A stretch of 64,000 nucleotides of DNA, from positions 163,191-227,190 of the forward strand of contig PXRX01000008.1 of assembly GCA_003023195.1 (NCBI GenBank), read 5' to 3'. The stretch's first letter is position 1; every line of letters starts with the position of its first letter. The notes under the pieces are model-generated. The model made no database searches and had not been told where the DNA came from. It worked only from the letters and a program-made list of their open reading frames with translations. The position numbers and the translations under genes were made by a program. This DNA is from Halobacteriales archaeon QS_8_69_26 (GTDB lineage: Archaea; Halobacteriota; Halobacteria; Halobacteriales; SW-7-71-33). Of this stretch, positions 1 through 9,949 are shown piece after piece.

Positions 1-1015
1 CGCCCTCGGAGATCCGGTAGTCGGCCTCCCCGAGCCGGTCGAGCACCCGGACGGCCTCCCGGTCGGTCAGGTCGAACTCCCAGACGGAGCGGTGGATCTG
101 GTCCACCACGTCGCCGCCGGCGATCCCCCGGTCGGTCAGGAGTTCGTCCAGCGTGGCCCGGGCGGCCGTGAAGTCGCCGTCCAGGGCCCGCGAGACCATC
201 CCCTCGACCTCCTCGGGCCGGGCGCTGGCGGTGATGGCGTAGACCGCCGACTCGTCGACCGTCTCGCCCGTGACGGCGGCGGCCTGGAGGGCGTTTATCG
301 CCTTGCGCATGTCGCCGTCGGCGACGTAGGCCAGGGCCTCGACCCCGTCGTCGGTCACTTCGATGTCCTCCTCCGCTGCGATCCGGCGGACGTAGCTCCC
401 GACCGCCTCGTCCGACAGCGGCGAGAACCGGAAGACGGCACAGCGGGACTGGATCGGGTCGATGATCCGGCTGGAGTAGTTACACGAGAGGATGAAGCGG
501 GTGTTGCCAGAGAACTGCTCCATCGTGCGCCGGAGCGCAGCCTGGGCCTCGTCGGTGAGCGAGTCGGCCTCGTCGAGGAAGATGATCCGGTAGTCGTAGC
601 CGCCGAACGACGAGCGAGCGAAGTCCTTGATCCGACCCCGGACGACGTCGATGCCCCGGTCGTCGGAGGCGTTGAGTTCGAGGAAGTTCTCCTCCCAGTC
701 GTCGCCGTAGACGGCGCGGGCGATGGCGGTGGCCGAGGTGGTCTTCCCGACGCCCGCCGGGCCCGAGAACAGGAGGTTGGGCAGGTCGTCGCGCTCGACG
801 TAGCTCTTGAGTTTCTCGACGACTCCCTCCTGGCCGGCCACCTCGTCCAGGGTCCGGGGCCGGTACTTCTCGATCCATATCTCCCGGGCGGGGGAGGCGT
901 CCGCCTCGGCGTCGCCGGTCGCGGGTTCCCCGTCGGGGTCGGTCGCGGACTCCCCGTCGCTCCCGCCGGTGTCGGCGTCGCCCCCGGCCTCGGGGTCGGC
1001 GTCGCTCTCGGTCAT
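1..1015 (-). CDS. rfcS: Replication factor C small subunit (partial, cut by window edge)
   Basis: AAA+ clamp-loader subunit that opens and loads the PCNA ring on primed DNA. An acidic low-complexity stretch of about 45 residues precedes the conserved start of the fold ([14 protein letters not shown]). Walker A (GPAGVGKTT), Walker B (FLDEAD), sensor 1 (LSCNYSS) and the arginine-finger SRC motif (QSRCAVFRF) follow in order. The 338 visible codons cover the ATPase domains and the beginning of the C-terminal collar; the rest lies left of base 1. No intein is seen at the Walker A site, a place where some haloarchaeal copies carry one. The ATG at 1015 begins [12 protein letters not shown], typical of haloarchaeal acidic N-termini. 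It is transcribed divergently from the small membrane-protein gene at 1233, with a perfect palindrome between them. Confidence 0.93.
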   Translation of the reverse strand, partial: MTESDADPEAGGDADTGGSDGESATDPDGEPATGDAEADASPAREIWIEKYRPRTLDEVAGQEGVVEKLKSYVERDDLPNLLFSGPAGVGKTTSATAIARAVYGDDWEENFLELNASDDRGIDVVRGRIKDFARSSFGGYDYRIIFLDEADSLTDEAQAALRRTMEQFSGNTRFILSCNYSSRIIDPIQSRCAVFRFSPLSDEAVGSYVRRIAAEEDIEVTDDGVEALAYVADGDMRKAINALQAAAVTGETVDESAVYAITASARPEEVEGMVSRALDGDFTAARATLDELLTDRGIAGGDVVDQIHRSVWEFDLTDREAVRVLDRLGEADYRISEG

Positions 1016-1135
1016 GGGACGGCGTTCGCCCCTCCGGGGTATAAACCCCGCGAGTCGTCGCCCTCTCCCGGTCTGGAGCGGACCGCCCTCCGGTCGGATC
1101 CGCCCGGTACTGCGCCGGGGTCGCTCCCGGATCGC

Positions 1136-1155
1136 TTACAGTAATATTACTGTAA
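1136..1155. promoter_or_regulatory. Perfect 20-bp palindrome TTACAGTAATATTACTGTAA
   Basis: A perfect inverted repeat between the divergent RFC gene (start 1015) and the gene at 1233. It has the shape of a dimeric-repressor operator. Close relatives lie at 11394-11413 and 57022-57041. The bound factor is unknown. Confidence 0.6.
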
Positions 1156-1232
1156 ACGGGCGGCTCCGCCCCGGACGGTGTCGCCCGGTGGAGATCGCCC
1201 ATTTTATACCCCGACTGTCCAACCTCGCAGGC

Positions 1233-1445
1233 ATGAGCCAGAGTTCGGGCCGGGTGACCGGCATGTACAGGACGCTCGGGCCAGTGGGCCTGCTCGGGGT
1301 ACTCGTGATGGTGGCCGGCATCGGGATCATCTCCTGGCGGGACCCCTACATCGGCGGCGGCCTCGCCCTGGTGCTCGCGGGGATCGGGATCGTCGTCCAG
1401 CGGATGATCACGAAGGTGATGGGGATGTTCGGGATGGGACTCTGA
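1233..1445 (+). CDS. Small two-helix membrane protein, haloarchaeal
   Basis: A 70-residue protein with two hydrophobic segments (about residues 14-34 and 40-60), the second glycine-rich and followed by a short Met-rich tail (MGMFGMGL). The ATG at 1233 was chosen because a TATA-like stretch (ATTTTATACC, 1201-1210) sits about 25 bases upstream, as expected for a leaderless haloarchaeal transcript; a longer frame upstream has no such support. It resembles the small haloarchaeal membrane family annotated as DUF7470, recalled from family knowledge and not searched. Function is unknown. It shares its upstream region, including the 1136-1155 palindrome, with the RFC small subunit gene. Confidence 0.7.
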   Translation: MSQSSGRVTGMYRTLGPVGLLGVLVMVAGIGIISWRDPYIGGGLALVLAGIGIVVQRMITKVMGMFGMGL

Positions 1446-1470
1446 CCGCGGGGACGGGCGCTTCGGTCCC

Positions 1471-1785
1471 TCAGAACCCCTGGATCAGCACCATGTAGAC
1501 GAGGACGAAGGCCATCCAGCCGAGGCCGAGGGCGGCGACGACCTTGAGGTGGTAGAGGAACAGTTCGTCCTCTTCCTCCTCGGCGGCGAGTTCGTAGGCC
1601 GCGTGGTCCTCGGGGGTGAGTTCGTCGGGGTGGTCCTCGCCGACGTGCAGGTCCCTGGCGCGGCCGTCGTCGAACGGGCGGCCGCAGTAGGGACACCGGT
1701 CCGCGGGGTCCTCGTCGGTCGGGACCTCTACAGCGGGGCGGGGCGTGCGCGCGGTACGTCGGTCGTTGTCGGGGAGTTCGGTCAT
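1471..1785 (-). CDS. C2H2-type zinc finger protein with one C-terminal membrane helix
   Basis: A 104-residue protein. Near residue 32 is a C2H2-like zinc site (CPYCGRPFDDGRARDLHVGE, with a second His in EDH just after). An acidic linker and a single C-terminal transmembrane helix (about residues 80-102) follow. The layout suggests a tail-anchored membrane protein with a cytoplasmic zinc module. The gene is 21 bases downstream of the broken multi-pass membrane gene at 1807-3143 and is probably in its operon. It resembles haloarchaeal proteins annotated as DUF7410 that sit near membrane or respiratory genes; that link is from memory. Function is unknown. Confidence 0.7.
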   Translation of the reverse strand: MTELPDNDRRTARTPRPAVEVPTDEDPADRCPYCGRPFDDGRARDLHVGEDHPDELTPEDHAAYELAAEEEEDELFLYHLKVVAALGLGWMAFVLVYMVLIQGF

Positions 1786-1806
1786 CGTTTCTCCTTTCCG
1801 TGGCTC

Positions 1807-3143
1807 TCAGACGCCCGGCGGGGCGACGTAGGGCTGTGAGATCACCCACATCGAGGTCATGGTGTAGAAGACCATCACGACGATGAAGGGGTACTGGCTC
1901 CGGATGGGCTTGAACGTCCCGGGGAACAGTTCGAACGAGAGGCCGTGGGCGACCCAGACCGCGAGCATGTGCCCGAGAACGACCAGGGCCAGCTGGACCG
2001 TCGAGTACCAGCCGGGGAGGACCGCGACCTCGACGCCGGCGGGGGCGGCGAAGGGGCTGGTCAGGGTCGCCGCGAGCGCGGGCGACAGCGTCAGGAAGTA
2101 CCCGAGGAAGTGCGCGACGTGGTAGCCGGCGGCGATGGGGAGCAGCGAGGGGACGAACCAGCGCCCGATGGCCCCGGGAGCGACGTAGGATCCGGCGGTC
2201 GACCGCGACGTCCGGGCGGCCCAGCGGTAGGCGGCCAGGAAGAGGACGTAGCCGGCGACCAGGGCGGCGAGGTACAGCGCCAGCGCCAGGAGGTAGCCGG
2301 GAAGGCCGCCGCCGTCGGGGATCACTGCCCGGACGAACGCCGCCCAGGGGGGCGTCGAGACCAGGCCGTCGAAGGTGGTCACCCACAGGAGCGCGAGGAC
2401 GAAGGGGGTCTCGTCCGGCCCCTCCAGGGTCTCCGTCTCGGTCAGGCCGGTGGTCGGCAGGCGGAGGCGGACGCCGTCCTCGGTCCGGTGGACCGGCGCC
2501 ATCCGGCCGTACCACCGGAAGACGCGGGCGACCGGGTCAGGACGCCGGCAAGCAACCGCGGGGCCTCGGCGACGGGGGTGACGACCTCGACGTAGACCAG
2601 GGCCAGGAGGCCGACGACCGCCAGCCACGTCCCGGCCTCCGGGAGCGACCGGCGCTCGACCGACAGCAGGTCGGCGACCCGCCGCGCCCCGGCGGCCGGC
2701 AGGGCCCAGGGGTTGACCGCCGGCCAGGTGTTCCCGACGAGGTAGACGGTCATCGTGTACCCGGCCCACCACCCGGCCCACACGAACAGCACCGCGAAGT
2801 TCTCCGTCGCCTCCCGGGGACCGACCAGGGCGCTCGCCAGCACCACGGCCAGGACCAGCGTACCGAGACCCTGGAGGATCCGGGGCAGGGCCGCCCGGAG
2901 GGACCCGGGTGCCGGCAGCGACAGCCCCCAGCCGTTGACCATCCGGATCCCCTCGTGGTCGGTGATGAGCGTCGAGAACAGGAACGAGGCGGCGACCACG
3001 CTCCCGCCGGTCACGACGACGAACCAGAAGGGGATCGCACTCGACGTGCCGCCCGACAGCGCCCCGGCGTGGGCCAGCGCCGGGCGGGCCAGCGCCGCCG
3101 CTCCCGCGAGGGCGAGCAGCGCCCGGAACGTGGCTCGTCTCAT
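1807..3143 (-). pseudogene. Multi-pass membrane protein interrupted by one frameshift
   Basis: Two overlapping frames together make one membrane protein. The first starts at ATG 3143 (MRRATFRALLALAG, with a signal-like segment ending ALAHAG) and reads through five or so helices to LLAGVL. Coding character then moves to the other frame at about 2538-2541, continuing DPVARVFRWYGRMAPVHRTEDG and four or more helices to the stop at 1807. One missing base in the junction would restore VLDPVARV, giving about 445 residues. Acidic, haloarchaeal-type composition lies on both sides of the junction. It is either a real recent frameshift or an assembly error. The family was not recognised. Neighbours are a zinc-finger membrane protein downstream and a pilin-like gene upstream. 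Confidence 0.7.
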
Positions 3144-3351
3144 GGGTCGTCTCTCCCCCGATCCGTCGGTGGTGAGATCGTTCAGTCCCCGGATCCCGCC
3201 GCCCGCGTCGGGGGCGAATCGCGAGACGCTAGGTCCCCGCCCGGTATCAGTACGTCGGTTCCGGTCGGTTTCGGGGCGGGAGCGTCGCGGCGGCCTTGGA
3301 TCGCCGGGGCGGTGAGATCGACCGGCGGCCGTGACTTCCCGGGACCGGGCG

Positions 3352-3747
3352 TCAGGGCCCGACGATCCGGCTACCGTTGGCCTCCGGCCAGGTCTCCAGC
3401 AGGATCCGGTCGCCGTCGTCGGAGGTCCAGTAGAGGCGGGCCGTCGCGCCGGGGTCGGCCCGCACGAGGGCGACGTCACCCTGGGTCACGTTGCCCTCCC
3501 AGCCGGTGGTCCGTTCGGTGCCGTCGACGGTCAGGGAGAGGTGATCGGCCCGGGCGGCGTCCCCGCCGAGGTGCCCGACCTGGACGTGGCTGTCGTTGAC
3601 CCGCACGAGCGTCCAGTCGGCGTCGGGGGCGCCGGCGTCGTTACCGGCGTTCAGCCCCGCGACCACGACCATCCCCGCCCCGACCAGGATGAACGCGACC
3701 AGGGCGACCCCCACGAGGTCCAGTAGCCGGTCGCCGTCGTCTAGCAT
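3352..3747 (-). CDS. Type IV pilin-like protein (membrane-anchored beta domain)
   Basis: A 131-residue protein with a charged N-terminus, one hydrophobic helix (about residues 10-32) and an extracytoplasmic beta-rich domain ending RLYWTSDDGDRILLETWP. The N-terminal helix plus a terminal strand of the form hLhWTS.dGdpohLhph is the layout of haloarchaeal type IV pilin-like proteins (archaeal Pilin_N/DUF1628 group). A classical prepilin peptidase site is not obvious, so it may simply be a membrane-anchored relative. The stop of the P-type ATPase gene upstream is only four bases from its ATG, suggesting one transcript with the metal exporter. What else it could be: an unrelated small exported protein. 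Confidence 0.5.
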   Translation of the reverse strand: MLDDGDRLLDLVGVALVAFILVGAGMVVVAGLNAGNDAGAPDADWTLVRVNDSHVQVGHLGGDAARADHLSLTVDGTERTTGWEGNVTQGDVALVRADPGATARLYWTSDDGDRILLETWPEANGSRIVGP

Positions 3748-3751
3748 CGGA

Positions 3752-6355
3752 TCACTCGCCCGTCGCTTCGGGCTCGCGGAACTTCTCGGGTTCGATCCGC
3801 GACAGCCGGAGCGCGTTGGCGGTCACGCCCAGTGTCATGCCGGCGTCCCCGACGAGGACGGCGATGGCGACCGTGACGTACCCCAGGGGCACCCCGACTG
3901 CGAGCAGGGCCTTCGCCGCGAGGCTGGCCCAGACGTTCCCGCGGATGACGCCGATGGCGTCGTTCGAGAGTTCGTAGAGGTACGGGAGCTTCGAGAGGTC
4001 GTCGCCCATCAGCGCCACGTCGGCGGTCTCGATGGCCGTGTCGGTCCCGGCGGCGCCCATCGCGATGCCGACGGTCGCCGTCGCCAGCGCGGGGGCGTCG
4101 TTGATGCCGTCCCCGACCATCGCGACGCCGTCGTGCTCGTCCATCAGGCGCTCGACGGCGTCGACCTTCTCCTCGGGGAGGAGTTCGGCGCGGTAGTCGC
4201 CGACGCCCACCTCCTCGGCGACCGCGCGGGCGGTCCCCTCGTTGTCGCCGGTCAGCATCACGGTCCCGACGCCGAGTTCGTGGAGGCGTTCGACCGCCCG
4301 CCGGGCCTCGGGCCGGACCTCGTCGGCGACGGCGACGATCCCCTCCAGTTCGTCCTCGGTGCCGACGAGGACCACGGTCTTGCCCGCCCGCTGGAGGCGG
4401 GGGATCGTGTCCTCGGCGAGGTTGACGCAGTCGTTGCGTTCACAGCGGTCCCGGACCTCGCTCGCCAGTTCGCCGTCCCCGTCTGGGACAACGTGGGCGT
4501 GGGTGAGGTCGAAGTCCAGGCTCTCGAACAGGTCCGGCGTGCCGGCGTAGTGGGGGACGCCGTCGAGGTCCGCCCGGACGCCGCGCCCGGTGAGGCTCTC
4601 GAAGTCGTCCACCTCGCGGTCGCCCCCGACCGCCGCGGCCGCCGCCTCGCCGACGATGGCCTCGGCGATGGGGTGTTCGCTGCGCTCCTCCAGGCCGCGG
4701 GCACACCGGAGGACGTCGTCCTCGGTGTTGTCGCCGACAGGCACCACGTCGGTCACCGTCAGTTCCCCCTTCGTGAGGGTGCCCGTCTTGTCCATCGCCA
4801 CGACGTCGACCGCGCCCATCGCCTCCAGGCGGTCCCCGCCCCGGATCAGCACGCCGTTCCTCGCGGCGCTGGTGACCCCCGAGACCACCGAGACGGGCGT
4901 CGAGATGACGAACGCGCAGGGACAGGCCAGCACGAGCATCGTGATGCCGGCGACGAACCACCACACCGGATCGCCGCCCAGGAACAGGGGCGGGACGGCG
5001 GCCACCAGGACGGCGACGGCGACCATCAGCGGGGTGTAGTAGCCGGCGAACCGGTCGACGAACTGCTCGCGCTCCGTCTTTCGCGCCCCGGCCGCTTCGA
5101 CCAGTTCGACGATCCGGGAGAGGGTGTCCTCCCCGCCCGGGGCGGTGACCTCCAGTTCGAGGTAGCCCTCCTCGTTGACGGTGCCGCCGTACACCTCGTC
5201 GCCGGGGCGCTTCTCGACGGGGACGGACTCGCCGGTGACCGGCGACTGGTCCACGGCGCTCTCGCCCTCCCGGACGACGCCGTCGGCGGGGATCCGTTCC
5301 CCGGGCCGGACCACGACGGTGTCCCCGACGCGCAACTCGTCGGCCGGGACGGTCCGCTCCTCCCCGTCGCGCCGGACGGTCGCCTCGTCGGGGGAGAGTT
5401 CCAGCAGTTCCCGCAGGGAGCCACGGGTGCGGTCCATCGCGTACCGCTCCAGCAACTCGGCGACGCTGAACAGCACCGCGAGGGTCGCGGCCTCCGAGTA
5501 GAGGCGCGTCCCGGGCGCGACCAGGCTGGCGGTCACCGCGCTCACGATGGCCGCGCTCATCAGGAACTCGATGTCCAGGCGGAGGTTCAGCGCGGAGTAG
5601 TAGCCGCCACGGAGGATCGCGACGCCGCCGGCCGCGACGGCCCCGAGAAAGAGGACGTCGGAGACGAGGAACTCCTGGCCGGCGACGGCCCCGACGGCGG
5701 CGTTCGACCCGCCGAGGAGGAACTCGAAGACGAGTCCCAGGGCCAGGAAGACGGCCCCGATCCACGTCCGCTTCGCGCGGGCACTCCACCAGACCGACGC
5801 GGGGTCCGGAACCTCGGGGTCGGACCCCTCCCCGTCCAGCGACGCGTCCGCGACCGGGTAGCCGGCGTCCTCGACGGCACCCACCAGGTCCGACCCGTCG
5901 ACGGCCCCGGGGTCGTACTCCACCTCGACGGTTCCCGCGGTCGGGCGTCCCTCGGCGTTCGCCACGCCGGCCTCCTCCAGTGCCGTCTCGACCGTGGTGG
6001 CACACGAGGGACAGTCCATCTCCGGGACCGTCAGCGTCCCCGTCGCCGTTCCCCCGTCGGTCACCTCGTAGCCCGCCGCCTCGACGCGTTCCCGGACCGC
6101 CCCGGCCGTCGTTTCGCCCGGGTCGTACTCGACCGTCAGCACGCCCGAGGTGAACCGGGGGTCGATCCCCCGAACGCCGTCGAGGGTCCCGACGCTCTCC
6201 TCGACGGTCCCGGCACACGAGGGACAGTCCATGTCGGGGACGGACAGGCGCACCGTCTCGACGGCCCCGCCGGTGGCCGGGCCGTCCGCGTCGGCCCCCT
6301 CCCCGGTCCCGGCACCGCCGGGATCGTCCGTCTCGTCCGTCGATTCACTGCTCAT
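3752..6355 (-). CDS. Zn/Cd/Pb-type P1B ATPase with two heavy-metal-binding domains
   Basis: An 867-residue heavy-metal exporter. Two N-terminal HMA domains each carry MDCPSC (about residues 39 and 112), giving two soft-metal CxxC sites. The transmembrane metal site is CPC within [13 protein letters not shown] (near residue 477). The phosphorylated Asp lies in DKTGTLT (near 521), the HP motif in SEHPIAE, and the hinge in [10 protein letters not shown]. The C-terminal helix has [15 protein letters not shown], whose DxG and following NALRL point to the ZntA/CadA (Zn, Cd, Pb) subgroup rather than the copper one; this assignment rests on known subgroup motifs. A TATA-like ATTGATAAG (6379-6387) lies 24-32 bases before the ATG at 6355, so the message is probably leaderless. 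The pilin-like gene follows directly. Confidence 0.92.
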   Translation of the reverse strand: MSSESTDETDDPGGAGTGEGADADGPATGGAVETVRLSVPDMDCPSCAGTVEESVGTLDGVRGIDPRFTSGVLTVEYDPGETTAGAVRERVEAAGYEVTDGGTATGTLTVPEMDCPSCATTVETALEEAGVANAEGRPTAGTVEVEYDPGAVDGSDLVGAVEDAGYPVADASLDGEGSDPEVPDPASVWWSARAKRTWIGAVFLALGLVFEFLLGGSNAAVGAVAGQEFLVSDVLFLGAVAAGGVAILRGGYYSALNLRLDIEFLMSAAIVSAVTASLVAPGTRLYSEAATLAVLFSVAELLERYAMDRTRGSLRELLELSPDEATVRRDGEERTVPADELRVGDTVVVRPGERIPADGVVREGESAVDQSPVTGESVPVEKRPGDEVYGGTVNEEGYLELEVTAPGGEDTLSRIVELVEAAGARKTEREQFVDRFAGYYTPLMVAVAVLVAAVPPLFLGGDPVWWFVAGITMLVLACPCAFVISTPVSVVSGVTSAARNGVLIRGGDRLEAMGAVDVVAMDKTGTLTKGELTVTDVVPVGDNTEDDVLRCARGLEERSEHPIAEAIVGEAAAAAVGGDREVDDFESLTGRGVRADLDGVPHYAGTPDLFESLDFDLTHAHVVPDGDGELASEVRDRCERNDCVNLAEDTIPRLQRAGKTVVLVGTEDELEGIVAVADEVRPEARRAVERLHELGVGTVMLTGDNEGTARAVAEEVGVGDYRAELLPEEKVDAVERLMDEHDGVAMVGDGINDAPALATATVGIAMGAAGTDTAIETADVALMGDDLSKLPYLYELSNDAIGVIRGNVWASLAAKALLAVGVPLGYVTVAIAVLVGDAGMTLGVTANALRLSRIEPEKFREPEATGE

Positions 6356-6551
6356 TACCTGGGTCTCGGCGGCCCGGACTTATCAATATCACTGCTACAG
6401 ATCGGCGGATTCCTGTTACGAATTGTTATTCTGCTCCGGACGAATTATTAACTCCACCCGGCGGTCGGTGCGGTGCCCCGCCCACGGTTCCGACTCGCCG
6501 GTCGAACCGCGGGGATAGCGTTTATGGTCCACTGCCGAAAACCGGTCCCTC

Positions 6552-9500
6552 ATGTCGGACGACGGACCGCGACCGGATCGACGGCGGGTGTTGCACGCTC
6601 TCGGGGGGATCGGGGTCCTCGGACCGGGGAGTTCCCGGGGGCCCACCCCGGACGATATACTCGGGTCACGCGCTCCGGAGGGGGCGCACGAACCGCGACG
6701 CGGCCACCGGACGGCGGACGACCGTTCGCCCGCCGGAACCTCTGCCCCGCCAGCGATCGAGTGGGAACGGCGGTTCGGCGAACGGGGCGTCGACCTCGTG
6801 TCGGAGGTGATCGTCCCGGACGCCGGCGGCTACGTGTTCACGGGCGTGTTCCAGGGTGCCGCCGGGCTGGACGCCAGTCTGGTCAAGGTCGAGGAGGACG
6901 GGACCGTCGAGTGGCGACGGCGGTTCTACGACAGCGAGAACGCGTTCTCCTACTCGGTCGCAGAGACGGACGACGGCGGCTACGTCCTCGTCGGGTCGAA
7001 GCGATCCGGGGAGGAAGCGAACGACGGGTGGGTCCTGCGGGTCGACGCGGAGGGTCGCGAACAGTGGCGACGGTCCTTCGGCGGCGACGGGGCGGACCGG
7101 TTCGCGACGGTGGTGACGACGACCGATGGCGGGTACCTGGCCGTCGGTAAGACCGGGTCCTTCTCCATCGAGGGCGAGGACGTCTGGACGGTGAAACTCG
7201 ATGGGGACGGCAACGAACAGTGGCAGCGAACCCACGGCGGGGCCGCCAACTACTCCGCGGAGGACGTCGTCCGGACCGACGACGGTGGTTACCTGGTCGG
7301 CGGCCTGACGGAACCGTCTGGGGGCGGGAACCGGGACGCGTGGCTACTGAAACTCGACGATGTGGGCCGCCAGCAGTGGGAGCGGAGCCACGGGGGCACC
7401 GCGTCGGACGGGATGAACTCGGTCGTCGCGACGGCGGACGGCGGGTACGCGTTCGCCGGGTTCACGCGGAGTTACGGGAACGGGGACTCCGACGCGTGGC
7501 TGGTGAAAGTGGACGACCAGGGACGACAGCAGTGGCGAGAGACCTACGGCGGATCACGGCACGAGACGGCCTACTCTGGAATCGTGTCGACAGGCGGCGG
7601 GTTCCTGCTCGCGGGCACGTCCAACTCCGACGGGAACCGTGACGCCTGGGTAGCGAGCGTCGACGACGAGGGGGGTCTGCGGTGGGAGGGTACCTACGGG
7701 TCGCCGGAGTCCGACGGCCTCCTCTCCATCGTCGAGGCCCCCGACGGTGGGTACGTGTTCTCGGGGTGGACGGACCGCAGTTCCGAGGACGAACTCGACG
7801 CGTGGCTGGCCAAACTCTCGGAGGGAGCGGGGACCGACGAAGGCGCCGGGACGACCACCTACGGGACCGCCGGGACGACCACCGACGGGACCGCCGGGAC
7901 GACCACCTACGGGACCGCCGGGACGACCGCGACACCGTCCACGACCGGGGATCGGGACCCCTCGACCGCGACCACCACGGCCGCCGACGGGTCCACCACC
8001 GACGGGGCCGGAGGGGGGACGGAGGCGCCGGCGACCACGACGGACGACGATGACGGGAGCGGGGTGGGCCTGCTGGTCTCGCTCATCGGGATCGGCAGTC
8101 TGCTGTTCCCGGTTCTCGCCCTCGGTGGGATCGTACTGTTGCTGGCCGTGTTCGTCCTCCGGCGTGGGACCTCCGACGACGATGGGCCCTCCGGTGCGGG
8201 CGACGACGGCGGTGCCACGGGTGGCCCGTCGGTCCCCGGGGGATCCGCCGGCAGGGGAACGCCGGACGGGTCCGGCGCGACGGGAGCCCAGGGTGGAACC
8301 GCGGGGGGTTCCCCTCCGGGGGCCGGGAGCGACTCCCTCGAACGGGCCCGAGGTGCCCTCGACGAGGCCGCGGACGCTCGCCGGGCCGGGGACCACGGGG
8401 CGGCGGTCGCCGCCCTCGTGACCGCGGTCGATCGCTACGGGACCGCCGTCGAGGAGGGGCTGGCCACCCCCGAGGACCGCGAGGCCGTCGAGTCGGCCGT
8501 CCTCGAGTACGTCGACGGCGTAGCGGACCCGGGACGGACGTTCGCCCCCGGGGTGGTCTCGGAACTCGCCGACCGGGACCCGGGGACCGCCGGGGCGGCG
8601 GAGGCGACGCTCCTCCGGGCGCTCGGTCGGGTCGATCCGGCGGTCCTCGCCGGGGAGCGGTCCGTGGTGCCGAGGGTGGCCGGGTACGTCACGGGGCCGG
8701 TCGCCGTCGCCGTTCCGGCGTCGGGACTGCTCGCGACCCTCGGGCGGGAGGACCCGGAGGGGTACCGGGGGACCGAGGTCGTGACGGCCATCGAGGCGGG
8801 GCTGACCCACGACAGCGAGGACGTGCGGGCGAACGCCGTCTCCGCGGCGGTCGCGGTGGTCGAGGCCGCACCCGCGGACGGCCGTCCCTTCGTGCCGGGA
8901 CTCGTCGCGAACCTCGGTGCGGACGGAGCGGTCGGCGGGATGGCGGTTGCGGCCCTCTCGCGCGTACTGTCCGAGTACCCCGACTACGGGACCGAGGTCC
9001 TCCCCGAGATGGCGACCGGGCTCCGGAACGGGGCGACCGTCCCCGAGGACGACGCCGGTGCGGGGGTCGACGGCCGGACCGTCGCAGGGGTCACCGCTGG
9101 ACTCGTCGCGGACGTGACCGACGGGGACGCCGGGCGCGGGACACCCCTGATCGGTCCGCTCGTCGCCCTCGCGACGGAGGGCGAGGAGCCCGACCGCGCC
9201 GCGGCGTTCCGTGCGCTGGCGAACCTCTCGGCCGAGTTCCCGGCCGAGGCGCGCGACGCCGTCCCCGCCGCGAGGTCGACGCTCGACGCGGGTGGCGTCC
9301 GGGAGCGCCGCAACGCCGCCAGGCTGCTGGCGAACGTCGCCGATGCCCACCCGGAAGCGGTGGCGGACGCGGTCCCGGAACTCGTCGTCGCCATCGACGA
9401 CGACGGGGACCTCCGGACCCGGACGGCGGCGATGGAGGCGTTCGGCGCGGTCGGTGCCGCCGTTCCCGACGCCGTCGAGTCGGAGGTCCGCCTCGTCGTC

Positions 9501-9905
9501 GGCCGCCTCGACGACGACTCGACCATCGCCCGGGAACACGCCGCCGAGGCCGTCGTCCGCCTCGCCGAGACGGTTCCGGAGGTGGTCGAACCCGCCGCGG
9601 AGGCCTCCGACCGGCTCCGTCGGCTCCAGCGCGACCCGGCAGTCGGCGTCGACGGGGAGGTTCTGGAGACGGCGGCCGTCGCGGTCCGGACCGACGAGCC
9701 CATGGCCGACGTCGACGCCGACACCCGGGACGAGTCCACGCCGCCGACCGCCGCGGAGACTGACGACGACACCGGATCCGGCACGACGCGGGTGTTCGAC
9801 CCCGGCGAGGGCGGCGACGTTCCCGGCGTCTGCCCGGAGTGCGGGATCACTCCCCCCGGGGACGACCCCTCGACCTGCCCGAACTGCGGGACGGAACTCG
9901 ACTGA
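6552..9905 (+). CDS. Tat-exported beta-propeller protein with membrane helix, HEAT repeats and zinc ribbon
   Basis: A 1117-residue mosaic. A twin-arginine-like signal (DRRRVLHALGGIGVLG, residues 11-26) precedes about seven propeller repeats of the form DGGYxxxG...DAWLxKxDxxGxxxW (residues 60-420). A Thr/Gly/Ala linker with GTTTYGTAG repeats (about 430-490) leads to one transmembrane helix (about 505-540). A low-complexity stretch, many HEAT-type repeats (about 590-1040) and a C-terminal zinc ribbon (CPECGITPPGDDPSTCPNCG) complete it. The propeller should be outside and the HEAT part inside. The HEAT part closely matches the protein at 52526-56680, including YGTEVLPEMA and RLRRLQRDPAV, and both share the motif TRVFDP. 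TATA-like GTTTATGG lies about 30 bases upstream. It may be a membrane sensor or scaffold; function is unproven. Confidence 0.85.
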   Translation: MSDDGPRPDRRRVLHALGGIGVLGPGSSRGPTPDDILGSRAPEGAHEPRRGHRTADDRSPAGTSAPPAIEWERRFGERGVDLVSEVIVPDAGGYVFTGVFQGAAGLDASLVKVEEDGTVEWRRRFYDSENAFSYSVAETDDGGYVLVGSKRSGEEANDGWVLRVDAEGREQWRRSFGGDGADRFATVVTTTDGGYLAVGKTGSFSIEGEDVWTVKLDGDGNEQWQRTHGGAANYSAEDVVRTDDGGYLVGGLTEPSGGGNRDAWLLKLDDVGRQQWERSHGGTASDGMNSVVATADGGYAFAGFTRSYGNGDSDAWLVKVDDQGRQQWRETYGGSRHETAYSGIVSTGGGFLLAGTSNSDGNRDAWVASVDDEGGLRWEGTYGSPESDGLLSIVEAPDGGYVFSGWTDRSSEDELDAWLAKLSEGAGTDEGAGTTTYGTAGTTTDGTAGTTTYGTAGTTATPSTTGDRDPSTATTTAADGSTTDGAGGGTEAPATTTDDDDGSGVGLLVSLIGIGSLLFPVLALGGIVLLLAVFVLRRGTSDDDGPSGAGDDGGATGGPSVPGGSAGRGTPDGSGATGAQGGTAGGSPPGAGSDSLERARGALDEAADARRAGDHGAAVAALVTAVDRYGTAVEEGLATPEDREAVESAVLEYVDGVADPGRTFAPGVVSELADRDPGTAGAAEATLLRALGRVDPAVLAGERSVVPRVAGYVTGPVAVAVPASGLLATLGREDPEGYRGTEVVTAIEAGLTHDSEDVRANAVSAAVAVVEAAPADGRPFVPGLVANLGADGAVGGMAVAALSRVLSEYPDYGTEVLPEMATGLRNGATVPEDDAGAGVDGRTVAGVTAGLVADVTDGDAGRGTPLIGPLVALATEGEEPDRAAAFRALANLSAEFPAEARDAVPAARSTLDAGGVRERRNAARLLANVADAHPEAVADAVPELVVAIDDDGDLRTRTAAMEAFGAVGAAVPDAVESEVRLVVGRLDDDSTIAREHAAEAVVRLAETVPEVVEPAAEASDRLRRLQRDPAVGVDGEVLETAAVAVRTDEPMADVDADTRDESTPPTAAETDDDTGSGTTRVFDPGEGGDVPGVCPECGITPPGDDPSTCPNCGTELD

Positions 9906-9949
9906 GGTCACCGGATCCCGCGCCCCACCGCCGGCCGGTGACCGCCCGC

